Assembly (NCBI GenBank): GCA_947498505.1
Contig: CANMKG010000001.1
Span: forward strand, 806,001 to 870,000
DNA: 64,000 bases
Reading direction: 5' to 3'
Source: an uncultured Maribacter sp.
GTDB lineage: Bacteria > Bacteroidota > Bacteroidia > Flavobacteriales > Flavobacteriaceae
Every line of letters starts with the position of its first letter. The stretch's first letter is position 1. Below the pieces are notes generated by a model that was given only the letters and a program-made list of their open reading frames with translations, had not been told where the DNA came from and ran no database searches. Both the position numbers and the translations under genes were made by a program. Shown in pieces: positions 17,551 through 25,239 of this stretch.

Positions 17551-19095
17551 ATGAACAAGATAACAATACTTTGGGTCGATGATGAAATAGACCTTCTTAA
17601 GCCTCATATTCTTTTTTTACAAGGTAAAAACTATGATGTAATTACGTGCAAAAGTGGTCAAGATGCCTTAGTGGAATTAACTAAGAATAGAGTTGACATT
17701 GTTTTCTTGGATGAAAACATGCCCGGCATATCCGGGCTTGAAACCCTCAGCGAAATTAAGGCTATTGACACTACAATTCCAGTAGTAATGATTACCAAAA
17801 GCGAGGAAGAGTCCATAATGGAAGAAGCTATTGGCTCTAAAATTGCAGATTATCTTATAAAACCGGTTAACCCTAATCAAATTTTACTATCCTTAAAAAA
17901 GAATTTAGACCATTCTAGACTAATTACTGAAACCACTACAGCAAATTACCAACAAGAATTCAGAAAAATAGCCATGGATTTATCCATGGTAAATACTATT
18001 GAAGAATGGATTGAGTTGTACAAAAAACTAATTTATTGGGAACTTCGATTAGAGGAGATTGAAGATACCAGTATGTTTGAAATATTAGAATCTCAAAAAG
18101 TGGAAGCCAACAACCACTTCGCGAAATTTATTGATAAAAATTACGCTGATTGGTTCCATGATGATGACGCCCCTGTTTTATCAAACACTTTATTCAAAAA
18201 ATGGATTCAGCCAGAACTAAAGGATAATAAAACCTTATTAATAGTTATTGATAACTTAAGGTATGATCAATGGTACGCCTTTGAAAATATTGTAAACACT
18301 TTTTATAAAAAGACAAAAGAAAAATCATTTTTAAGTATTCTTCCTACTGCAACGCAATATGCAAGAAATGCTATTTTCTCAGGACTAACTCCTCTTGAAA
18401 TGTCTAAAAGACACCCTGAATGGTGGAAAAACGACACAGATGAAGGTGGTAAAAATTTATATGAAGATAGATTTCTAGAAGCTCAAATAAAAAGGTTAAA
18501 CCTTGATATTGAATGGGAGTATCATAAAATAAGTAGCTTAAAACAAGGGAAACATTTACTTCAAAATTTTAAATCACAACAAAAAAATGACCTTACCGCA
18601 ATTGTTTACAATTTTGTAGACATGCTATCTCACTCTAAAACCGAAATGGAAGTTATTAAAGAACTTGCTTCAAATGATAAAGCTTACCGTTCTTTAACCC
18701 AAAGTTGGTTTAAAAACTCTCCCCTACTCCAAATTATACAGCAAGCTCAGGATATGGGTCTAAAATTAATTATAACCACGGACCATGGAACTATAAATGT
18801 AAAACACCCTTCAAAGGTTATAGGAGATAAGGATACCAGTCTAAATTTAAGATACAAAACAGGACGCAGTCTTACTTATGAGAACAAAGATGTTTTTGCA
18901 GCTGAAAAACCGTATGAAATAAACTTACCAAACATTAATGTAAGTAGTTCTTACATTTTTGCGAAGAACGATTTGTTTTTTGCCTACCCCAATAATTATA
19001 ATCATTACGTGAGTTATTATCGTAATACTTACCAGCACGGGGGCATCTCGTTAGAAGAAATGATTATTCCGTTTATTGTTTTAGAGCCAAAATAA
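17551..19095 (+). CDS. porX: PorX, type IX secretion response regulator with PglZ domain
   Basis: 514-residue response regulator of the PorX-PorY system. The receiver domain (1-120) has the acidic pair in WVDDEID, phospho-acceptor Asp near residue 54 (DIVFLDENMPGISG) and the Lys in DYLIKPVNP. After a helical linker comes a PglZ/alkaline-phosphatase-like domain (about 205-514) with IVIDNLRYDQW, ILPTATQYARNAIFSG and TTDHGTINV metal-binding segments. In Porphyromonas and Flavobacterium, PorX is needed for type IX secretion, and the PglZ part hydrolyses oligonucleotides. No other T9SS gene is in the window, in line with the dispersed nature of the system. Confidence 0.95.
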   Translation: MNKITILWVDDEIDLLKPHILFLQGKNYDVITCKSGQDALVELTKNRVDIVFLDENMPGISGLETLSEIKAIDTTIPVVMITKSEEESIMEEAIGSKIADYLIKPVNPNQILLSLKKNLDHSRLITETTTANYQQEFRKIAMDLSMVNTIEEWIELYKKLIYWELRLEEIEDTSMFEILESQKVEANNHFAKFIDKNYADWFHDDDAPVLSNTLFKKWIQPELKDNKTLLIVIDNLRYDQWYAFENIVNTFYKKTKEKSFLSILPTATQYARNAIFSGLTPLEMSKRHPEWWKNDTDEGGKNLYEDRFLEAQIKRLNLDIEWEYHKISSLKQGKHLLQNFKSQQKNDLTAIVYNFVDMLSHSKTEMEVIKELASNDKAYRSLTQSWFKNSPLLQIIQQAQDMGLKLIITTDHGTINVKHPSKVIGDKDTSLNLRYKTGRSLTYENKDVFAAEKPYEINLPNINVSSSYIFAKNDLFFAYPNNYNHYVSYYRNTYQHGGISLEEMIIPFIVLEPK

Positions 19096-19210
19096 AAAAT
19101 TGAGGGTTGCAAGTAAACTTACCCCTAAGTTTTGGTTGATTATCTACATATTAAAAAACACAGAAATTTTTAATATACAACCTTTTTTCACCTGCAAACA
19201 CCTCAATTTT
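19096..19210. repeat. 115-nt nested inverted repeat (long hairpin) after porX
   Basis: Directly after the porX stop, four pairs of complementary arms nest around one centre: AAAATTGAGG/CCTCAATTTT (19096-19105 with 19201-19210), TTGCA/TGCAA (19107 with 19193), GGTTG/CAACC (19134 with 19178) and TATTAAAAA/TTTTTAATA (19149-19157 with 19167-19175). It would fold as a single long imperfect hairpin on either strand. It may be the porX terminator, a structured 3' element or a degenerate miniature element. No flanking target duplication is seen. Confidence 0.7.
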
Positions 19211-19448
19211 ATTTAGTTACCGATTTTTTGGCAGATTTAATACAACTAATGGTTTAGTGTGTTAGATAGTTTACGCAAGTTTATAGATTATTTTCATTAC
19301 TTACAATTTTTTGTAGAATAATTTCGTCATTTTTAGAAGGCATAATTCCCTCAAACCTATAAGAAAAAACAGGAGTACGAGAGATTCATATTTTTTGTAT
19401 CTTAGTCCCAAGTAACGCAAACCAATTCTTTTTAACCTAAAAAATATT
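19211..19448. other. AT-rich intergenic region before the XRE regulator
   Basis: No open frame or RNA gene is supported here. TATCTTAG at 19398-19405 is a weak relative of the TAnnTTTG -7 element and could drive the downstream regulator. Nothing else is recognised. Confidence 0.4.
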
Positions 19449-19841
19449 ATGCCAAAAACTATTGATCGTTTAATTCAGTACATTAAGTATGCAGGTTTAA
19501 GTGCACGCCAATTTGATTTATCTATAGGAGCAGGAAATGGATACACTTTACGTATGCAAAAAAACAAAGCCTCTATAGGTAGTGACGTAATTGAAAACAT
19601 TTTAAGAACCTATCCGCAATTGAATCTTGTTTGGTTAATGACTGGTGAAGGTGAAATGCTTAAATCAAACAATGAAGAGTTAATTCTTGACTTTAATCAG
19701 CTACCTGTTGATAAGCAAAAAGAAATCGAAAAAATTATTGAAAAGAAAATAAAGGAACGCCAAGAAGTAGAGCTTAAACAACTTTTAAGTGAAGTTACTG
19801 CCGAAATAGAACGTGTTCAAAGAGAAAGAAAAAAGGATTAG
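19449..19841 (+). CDS. XRE-like helix-turn-helix regulator
   Basis: A 130-residue protein. Residues 1-70 look like a lambda-repressor-type HTH as found in many Flavobacteriaceae (TIDRLIQYIKYAGLSARQFDLSIG, then YPQLNLVWLMTGEGEM). The C-terminal half is a highly charged helix (KQKEIEKIIEKKIKERQEVELKQLL) likely to form a coiled coil. No peptidase or sensor domain is present. It lies convergent with the first membrane-module gene (13 nt between stops). The operator and regulated gene are unknown; neighbouring membrane-module genes are candidates. No phage genes are nearby. Confidence 0.78.
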   Translation: MPKTIDRLIQYIKYAGLSARQFDLSIGAGNGYTLRMQKNKASIGSDVIENILRTYPQLNLVWLMTGEGEMLKSNNEELILDFNQLPVDKQKEIEKIIEKKIKERQEVELKQLLSEVTAEIERVQRERKKD

Positions 19842-19853
19842 TGTAGCAATTCA

Positions 19854-21068
19854 CTAATTCCCGTCTTCGATTTCGGAAATTTCGTTTAATAAAGATTTTT
19901 TTAGTTCAATTAATTCTTGTAGACGTTTAGTACTATTTTTACTTTCGTAATTATTTAAAATTTCGTCATATTCTGTCATGTTTGAAGTTGTGTTATGATT
20001 TTTTGTAATTAAAAAGTCAATATCCTCTTTAATTTTTTCGATTAAATCATGCATTTTATAATTATATCTAACAACTCTAGAAATAATTATCATAAAGCAT
20101 ATGCAAACAACTAATACAGGAAAAGATTTTACCATTTCGTATTCGTCAACCGCACCATTATTATTATAAATTTCCCATATTTGATATACAGTTAGAATGA
20201 ATGGAACAAATAAAGCATGTCTCCACCAATTCCTATCTGTTGCATACCATACAAGTATGGGAAACAAAACGCCTAATTTAAGACCTAAGTAATACAAATG
20301 AGAATGTAAATCCTTGAAACCATTAGAATTAATAGAAAAAAAACCAAATGAATAACTTCTAATATCTTCTGGAAAAAACAACCATAAACGAACTACAAAC
20401 GGGTAAAAAACAAATAATAAGAGCATAAAAAGATTAGTAATCTTAAACTTATTCTTGTTTAATTGTATAGCAAAATCAAAATAATTAGAATTACTCAGAT
20501 AAAGTTTCATTAAAGTCAGTTCACGAATCTTACCATTTATATCTCTTAAATTACTTGTTTCCTTAATTGCCTTTATTTTTAATTTGGCATTATCATAAAA
20601 CAATCTATTATTAAATAAAAACTTTCTGCCTGATGGAAACAAAAGCAAGCATTTCCATATCTTATCAATGAAAAAATATTTAGTTATTATTAATATCGAA
20701 ATTACGGCTAGCACAATTTCTATTTCCAAAATAAGGGTATCATAATTGATATGTACGCTTCTAATAAGAGTATTTCTGAGTATTTCATCTATCCAAAAAA
20801 CTACAGAAATTAAAATATAGCGACTCCAATAAAAAGTACAATTTAAATACCATAACGACAAAAGAAGAAGCGCTATAGTTTTAGATAAAAATTGCCAAGC
20901 AAATGACAAATTATCAACATAACCATGATAATACTCAAATCCAAAAAACCAAAAAGAATCATTAGCCTCACTAAACCATAAATGACAATAAAGCAACATT
21001 GGTAAAACAATTACCAAAACCGCCATGCTTACATCCCAAATAAATTTTCTTTTCCAAAAAGATTTCAT
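19854..21068 (-). CDS. Two-module polytopic membrane protein (paralogue A), family not recognised
   Basis: 404 residues, very hydrophobic, with about eight membrane helices in two sets (roughly residues 10-140 and 208-335), separated by a charged cytosolic linker (150-205) and ended by a coiled-coil-like tail (RLQELIELKKSLLNEISE). The second set carries NWWRHALFVPFILTVYQIWE, that is WW-x6-P-x6-Q-xx-E (WW at 281-282). This motif is shared with the proteins at 21527 and 23306. The first set holds a degenerate copy (YWSRYILIS at 80). The N-terminus MKSFWKRKFIWDVSMA is nearly identical to that of paralogue B. No catalytic motif is seen; function unknown. Confidence 0.85.
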   Translation of the reverse strand: MKSFWKRKFIWDVSMAVLVIVLPMLLYCHLWFSEANDSFWFFGFEYYHGYVDNLSFAWQFLSKTIALLLLSLWYLNCTFYWSRYILISVVFWIDEILRNTLIRSVHINYDTLILEIEIVLAVISILIITKYFFIDKIWKCLLLFPSGRKFLFNNRLFYDNAKLKIKAIKETSNLRDINGKIRELTLMKLYLSNSNYFDFAIQLNKNKFKITNLFMLLLFVFYPFVVRLWLFFPEDIRSYSFGFFSINSNGFKDLHSHLYYLGLKLGVLFPILVWYATDRNWWRHALFVPFILTVYQIWEIYNNNGAVDEYEMVKSFPVLVVCICFMIIISRVVRYNYKMHDLIEKIKEDIDFLITKNHNTTSNMTEYDEILNNYESKNSTKRLQELIELKKSLLNEISEIEDGN

Positions 21069-21073
21069 CTAGT

Positions 21074-21081
21074 TAACTTTG
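21074..21081 (+). promoter_or_regulatory. -7 promoter element for tsaE
   Basis: TAACTTTG, an exact TAnnTTTG, 48 nt before the chosen tsaE ATG and within the 61-nt region that separates it from the divergent membrane gene. Confidence 0.5.
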
Positions 21082-21100
21082 TACTTTGAAATTTTAAGCT

Positions 21101-21111
21101 GCAATAGTAGC
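21101..21111 (-). promoter_or_regulatory. Promoter-like box shared by membrane paralogues (copy A)
   Basis: GCTACTATTGC on the minus strand, 33 nt before the paralogue A start. It contains TACTATTG, one mismatch from TAnnTTTG, and a TTG lies 18 nt upstream. The same 11 bases occur 32 nt before paralogue B. Confidence 0.6.
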
Positions 21112-21129
21112 TATTTTATTAGATTTCCA

Positions 21130-21537
21130 ATGAATAAAATCTATACAGAAAATCAAATACAACAAATAGCCCACGAATTGTTGTCAAATACAAAGTCAAA
21201 AAAATTATGTTTTTATGGCGATATGGGTGCAGGAAAAACCACATTAATCAAGGCTTTGGTTAAAGAATTAGGTGGTAAAAATATTGCTAATAGTCCAACT
21301 TTTGGAATTGTAAACGAATACAACTTACCTAATGGAGAAATATTAGGACATCATTTTGATTTTTATAGATTGAATGACGAAACTGAGGCCTTAGATTTAG
21401 GTTTTGAGGATTACCTTTATCAAGATAACTGGGTTTTTATTGAATGGGCTGAGAAAATAAATTCTTTCCTACCCGAAGATTGTCAACGAGTAACTATTGA
21501 AGTTGTAAGCCCTAATGAAAGAAGAATTACTTTGTAA
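21130..21537 (+). CDS. tsaE: tRNA threonylcarbamoyladenosine biosynthesis ATPase TsaE
   Basis: ATPase of the TsaBDE complex that installs t6A at position 37 of ANN-decoding tRNAs. 135 residues from the ATG at 21130 (MNKIYTENQIQQIAHELL). It has the P-loop GDMGAGKTTLIKALVKEL, SPTFGIVNEY (switch region), HHFDFYRLNDETEALDLGFEDYL and FIEWAEKI, all family hallmarks. An upstream in-frame codon at 21079 would add 17 unlikely residues. Its 3' end overlaps paralogue B by 11 nt, tail to tail. In related genomes tsaE commonly follows porX and precedes ald, so the membrane genes on both sides look like insertions. Confidence 0.94.
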   Translation: MNKIYTENQIQQIAHELLSNTKSKKLCFYGDMGAGKTTLIKALVKELGGKNIANSPTFGIVNEYNLPNGEILGHHFDFYRLNDETEALDLGFEDYLYQDNWVFIEWAEKINSFLPEDCQRVTIEVVSPNERRITL

Positions 21538-22744
21538 AACTTGATTTATTTTCAAGCTCATCCTGCAACTCTTTTTTTAATTGAAGTAATTGTTTGAGTT
21601 TTTCGGAAGACTTTGTTTTACTTTTAGTTAATTCACTAAACTGAAATTTTTGTTGATACAACATTGTTTTATCTTCCCCTACTTTTTGTAAAAGCACTTC
21701 AATTTCCGACGATAATTCATCGTAAATATTTAATATTTTGGATTTATAGTTTATTACTCTAGAAAATAATAAAATAAAACAAATCACTAAACCAATTATT
21801 GGGACGGCTCTTAAAAAAGACGATTCGTCAATTGTTTGTGTTTCTCCAAACACCTCGGTAAATTGGTATATTGTTAACACAATGGGCGACAATATTGCAA
21901 AACGCCACCATTCATTTTGAGAAACAAACCAAATAATATATTGTATTAACAATGAAAGCTTAACAGTAATAAACCAAATAAAAAACCAATTATTTGAATA
22001 ATATTGAGCAAAATCAAACAGTCCAAAAGTTAGAAGTAAAGTTTCCTGATGTTGAGTTGATAAGATATCACTCGTATATGTCAAAAAAGGTGTTAAAAAC
22101 AAGACAAAAGCAAAGAAAAACTCGGTAGGTTTTTTCTTAAAAAACTCAGATTCCTTGATAAAAAAGTTGGACAATTTTTCCTGAATCAACATTTTGCTTT
22201 TTACTCTTTTCCCAAGATATTCTTCATTATTTTCTACTTTTTCAGCAACCAAAAATTGCTGATGAATTGAAGTATAAAAAAGTTTTAATCCTAGAAATCC
22301 TTTAGTGTATTGAAACATATAAACTCCAATAACTTCTTTACTATATAGTCTTTTCTTAATTACAATCAATAAACCAATCACAAAAAGATTAACAACAATG
22401 GAAAAAACAATTTCATTTTCCTTTATAAAATCTAAGTTTTTAAAAACTTTTCTAAAGTATCTATCCAACCAAACAACCAATGGAAATAAAATGAAGTAAC
22501 CCCACCATCTTGAATTATTTACAAACCATAAAGCTAATAGAACACAAATAATGCCAATACTAAGAACCAAATAAAGAAAGGTATCGTTGCCCTGATAACC
22601 ATGAAAATACTTGAATCCAAAACAAACTATAAAATTTTTATTAGTATCAAAAAGAGTATGAATTAGCAAAACGTAAGGTAACACCATTATTAGTATTGCC
22701 ATAGAAACATCCCATATAAACTTTTTCTTCCAAAATGATTTCAT
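21527..22744 (-). CDS. Two-module polytopic membrane protein (paralogue B), family not recognised
   Basis: 405 residues and clearly homologous to paralogue A. The N-terminus is MKSFWKKKFIWDVSMAIL, with two four-helix sets (about 10-135 and 208-335), a charged linker and a coiled-coil tail (LKQLLQLKKELQDELENK). Both modules keep the tryptophan pair: WWGYFILFP at 80 and WWRFAILSPIVLTIYQFTE at 279. The protein is therefore an internal duplication in which the first copy retains the motif better than in paralogue A. No enzymatic or transport signature is evident. The two paralogues flank tsaE in the same orientation. Confidence 0.85.
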   Translation of the reverse strand: MKSFWKKKFIWDVSMAILIMVLPYVLLIHTLFDTNKNFIVCFGFKYFHGYQGNDTFLYLVLSIGIICVLLALWFVNNSRWWGYFILFPLVVWLDRYFRKVFKNLDFIKENEIVFSIVVNLFVIGLLIVIKKRLYSKEVIGVYMFQYTKGFLGLKLFYTSIHQQFLVAEKVENNEEYLGKRVKSKMLIQEKLSNFFIKESEFFKKKPTEFFFAFVLFLTPFLTYTSDILSTQHQETLLLTFGLFDFAQYYSNNWFFIWFITVKLSLLIQYIIWFVSQNEWWRFAILSPIVLTIYQFTEVFGETQTIDESSFLRAVPIIGLVICFILLFSRVINYKSKILNIYDELSSEIEVLLQKVGEDKTMLYQQKFQFSELTKSKTKSSEKLKQLLQLKKELQDELENKSSFTK

Positions 22745-22775
22745 TCAGATAAACGTCTTATAAAAATTAAAGACA

Positions 22776-22786
22776 GCAATAGTAGC
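22776..22786 (-). promoter_or_regulatory. Promoter-like box shared by membrane paralogues (copy B)
   Basis: GCTACTATTGC again, 32 nt before the paralogue B ATG, identical over 11 bases and at nearly the same distance as copy A. Sequence around it has otherwise diverged, which suggests it is functional, or preserved from the gene duplication. Confidence 0.6.
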
Positions 22787-23072
22787 AATTATATCATGGA
22801 GTTGGAGAAAATTTTAGTCATAAAATACAACAACTTGGTATTAAAAAGACTCATTTATTCCTTAAAAAATTATATCTGAAAGATAAAAATGTTTCCAGCA
22901 ACGTTTTTTTGAGAATTTTATTTTATAAAATTTACCATTTATCGAAAAATTTCGACAAAAACAAATTTTTTATCGATGAAATGCACTTTTTTAACATTTT
23001 AACCCTAAGTTGTTTTACTTTTTTTCCTACATTAGCCGCGAGAATGCTCCATTTATTAACTAATTAAAACTT
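22787..23072. other. Intergenic region between paralogue B and the small lipoprotein
   Basis: AT-rich and without a supported gene. It holds an inverted repeat TCGAAAAATTTCGA (22942-22955) and a nearby repeat of TTATCGA (at 22938 and 22970), which resemble an operator. It also holds TACATTAG (23032), a weak -7 element upstream of the small lipoprotein gene. Confidence 0.4.
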
Positions 23073-23213
23073 ATGAAGATGAAGAAATTTTTATTTGGCC
23101 TTATGGCTTGTGTTACATTATTAGCTGTTTCTTGTGATAATAATACCGCTGAAGAAGATAACCTGTACGAACAAGGGGTTGATAAAAGAAAAATCCCCTC
23201 TCAGGCAAAATAA
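23073..23213 (+). CDS. Small lipoprotein (46 residues)
   Basis: An open frame with a clear lipoprotein signal: MKMKKFLFGLMACVTLLAVSC, lipobox LAVSC with the Cys at residue 21. The mature part is a 26-residue hydrophilic peptide that ends QGVDKRKIPSQAK. A strong terminator follows 23 nt later, so it is a monocistronic unit. Composition and signals make it very likely real. The role of the mature peptide is unknown; the size would suit a regulator, a ligand or a membrane-complex accessory. Confidence 0.8.
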   Translation: MKMKKFLFGLMACVTLLAVSCDNNTAEEDNLYEQGVDKRKIPSQAK

Positions 23214-23236
23214 CAACTTTAAAAATAATATTTTAA

Positions 23237-23260
23237 AAAGACGCTCAATAAAGCGTCTTT
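23237..23260 (+). terminator. Intrinsic terminator after the small lipoprotein gene
   Basis: A 9-bp stem AAAGACGCT/AGCGTCTTT with a 6-nt loop followed by a run of T (through 23265). Confidence 0.92.
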
Positions 23261-23305
23261 TTTTTCGTTAATGAAAATACAATAAGAAATGACATTACTA
23301 GCTAA

Positions 23306-23947
23306 ATGGAAACAAAAACCTCTGAAAAAAGTATAAAAATTAAAAGAAAAATTTTTATTGATTCTTTTGTACTTTTCCTTATAGCGATTTCTCCTTTTAT
23401 TTTCAAATTACATGAATATTTACCTCGAACAGCTGGTGAAACCTTTAATTTTATGGGGCTTACCATTGATAGTAATGGTTTTGCGGACGTAAGTACATAT
23501 GGCTGGTTTTTGGTCGGAAAACTTGTTCCCTTTTATCTACTTATGATTTGGTTCTTTACCTGTAAGCAATGGTGGTATCACATCATTATCATACCAATTA
23601 TGATGTATGCCTTTCAAATCTTTGAAGTTGTTTATTCAGATGATTTTTATGTTGACACCGAAAATATGTTATGGTTATTACCTGTTTGTATGATAGTAAT
23701 ACCTTTCGTATACTTTATTAGAATAAAATTATATGATAAATATGTTCATGGCATTGACTTGGAAGCCATGGAGGAAGAACTTGAAATTCTTAAGGCAAAG
23801 CGTGACTCTAATAAACAAACGGACTATAATACAAGTAAACAACCAGGCGCTTTTAAACAAATTATTCTTGACATTAAAAATGAGGTAATTAATATCGCTT
23901 CATTATGCAAAGAAGGTGTGCAAGAACTCTTTAATATGAAAGGGTAA
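23306..23947 (+). CDS. Single-module membrane protein (paralogue C) with coiled-coil tail
   Basis: 213 residues. Four membrane helices (about 17-35, 65-85, 90-108, 120-138) hold one copy of the module found twice in the proteins at 19854 and 21527. WWYHIIIIPIMMYAFQIFE at residues 89-107 has exactly the WW-x6-P-x6-Q-xx-E spacing, preceded by GLTIDSNGFADVSTYGWFLVGK, which matches SINSNGFKDL in paralogue A. A cytosolic charged helix follows (LEAMEEELEILKAKRD). Function unknown. It is probably close to the ancestral unit before duplication. Confidence 0.83.
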   Translation: METKTSEKSIKIKRKIFIDSFVLFLIAISPFIFKLHEYLPRTAGETFNFMGLTIDSNGFADVSTYGWFLVGKLVPFYLLMIWFFTCKQWWYHIIIIPIMMYAFQIFEVVYSDDFYVDTENMLWLLPVCMIVIPFVYFIRIKLYDKYVHGIDLEAMEEELEILKAKRDSNKQTDYNTSKQPGAFKQIILDIKNEVINIASLCKEGVQELFNMKG

Positions 23948-23992
23948 CCCCCAATCTTCATTTAATTAAGTTTTTTTATTCATTAAAAGTTG

Positions 23993-24000
23993 TAAATTTG
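23993..24000 (+). promoter_or_regulatory. -7 promoter element for ald
   Basis: TAAATTTG, an exact TAnnTTTG, 38 nt before the ald ATG. A -33 TTG at the usual distance is not seen. Confidence 0.58.
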
Positions 24001-24038
24001 ATGTTAGCCTACTTCATAGGTCTTGATTACTCCTAAAT

Positions 24039-25238
24039 ATGAATCAACCAACTTCTCCATTTAGTAAACAACAATTACTTCCGCAAGAGGAAACTCTTGA
24101 GATTTTAAAACAAAAGGGAGAGCTTTTTATTGGTTTACCTAAAGAGAAACAATATCAGGAAAAACGTATTTGTCTTACTCCAGATGCTGTGAATGCTATT
24201 ACTGCAAACGGACATAGAGTCTTGATTGAATCTGGTGCTGGTGAAGGCGCACATTTTTCTGATAGTGATTATACAAACGCAGGAGGCGAAGTTACCAGCG
24301 ATATTAGAAAAGTTTTTGTTTGTCCTCTTCTATTAAAAGTAGAACCTCCTACATTAGATGAAATTAAGATGCTTAGTCCGCAAGCAACAGTAATTTCAGC
24401 CCTACAAATAAAAACCAGAGAGAAAAACTATTTTGAAGAACTCGCAAAAAAACGAATTACTGCAATAGCTTTTGAATATATTCAAGATGAAGATGGTAAA
24501 TTTCCTGCTGTACGTTCTTTAAGTGAAATTGCCGGAACATCATCAGTGCTAATTGCGTCAGAACTTATGGCTGCTACCAATAAAGGTAATGGACTAATGT
24601 TTGGCAACATCAGTGGTGTTCCGCCCGTTGAAGTTGTTATTATTGGCGCAGGTACAGTTGGTGAATTTGCTGCTAGATCAGCTATTGGATTAGGAGCTAA
24701 CGTAAAAATATTTGATAACTCGTTAACAAAACTTCGTAAAATACAAGCTAACCTAAAACAAACAGTTTACACATCTACCATACAGCCTAAAAACCTTTTA
24801 AAATCACTAAAACGCTGTGATGTGGCCATAGGAGCTACTCGTGGTCAAAACAGGTCACCTGTTGTGGTTTCACAAACTATGGTGGAAAATATGAAAAAGG
24901 ACGCTGTAATTATTGATGTTAGTATTGATATGGGCGGATGTTTTGAAACTAGTGAGGTTACTACCCACGATAAACCTACTGTTAAAAAATGTGGCGTAAT
25001 TCATTATGGAGTTCCTAATATACCTTCAAGATATCCAAAAACGGCAACAGTTTCTATCAGCAACATTTTTACGCCTTATTTATTAAAACTAGGTGAAGAC
25101 GGTGGTATTGAAAACTCTTTACATTTTGATCGCGGACTTAGAAACGGTTTGTATATGTACCACGGTATTTTAACCAGCAAAGCTGTAGGAGAATGGTTTG
25201 ACCTTAAATACAGCGATATAAATTTCTTAATTTTTTAA
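24039..25238 (+). CDS. ald: Alanine dehydrogenase
   Basis: NAD-dependent oxidative deamination of L-alanine to pyruvate and ammonia, reversible. 399 residues. The N-terminal domain has GLPKEKQYQEKRICLTPDAVNAITANGH and ALQIKTREKNYFEELAKK; the Rossmann domain has VVIIGAGTVGEFAARSAIGLGA (about 206-227). DVSIDMGGCFETSEVTTHDKP and GVPNIPSRYPKTATVSISN are AlaDH/PNT family signatures. The family also includes PntA, but no PntB partner is present, so AlaDH is preferred. The next gene starts 1 nt after its stop. Confidence 0.9.
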   Translation: MNQPTSPFSKQQLLPQEETLEILKQKGELFIGLPKEKQYQEKRICLTPDAVNAITANGHRVLIESGAGEGAHFSDSDYTNAGGEVTSDIRKVFVCPLLLKVEPPTLDEIKMLSPQATVISALQIKTREKNYFEELAKKRITAIAFEYIQDEDGKFPAVRSLSEIAGTSSVLIASELMAATNKGNGLMFGNISGVPPVEVVIIGAGTVGEFAARSAIGLGANVKIFDNSLTKLRKIQANLKQTVYTSTIQPKNLLKSLKRCDVAIGATRGQNRSPVVVSQTMVENMKKDAVIIDVSIDMGGCFETSEVTTHDKPTVKKCGVIHYGVPNIPSRYPKTATVSISNIFTPYLLKLGEDGGIENSLHFDRGLRNGLYMYHGILTSKAVGEWFDLKYSDINFLIF

Positions 25239-25239
25239 T

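Noticed and set aside
19096-19210. Calling the nested hairpin an insertion element
   Set aside because: No target-site duplication or second copy was seen in the window, so a mobile origin is left as a possibility only.
19449-19841. Prophage remnant based on the repressor-like HTH gene
   Set aside because: No integrase, structural phage gene or attachment site is seen nearby.
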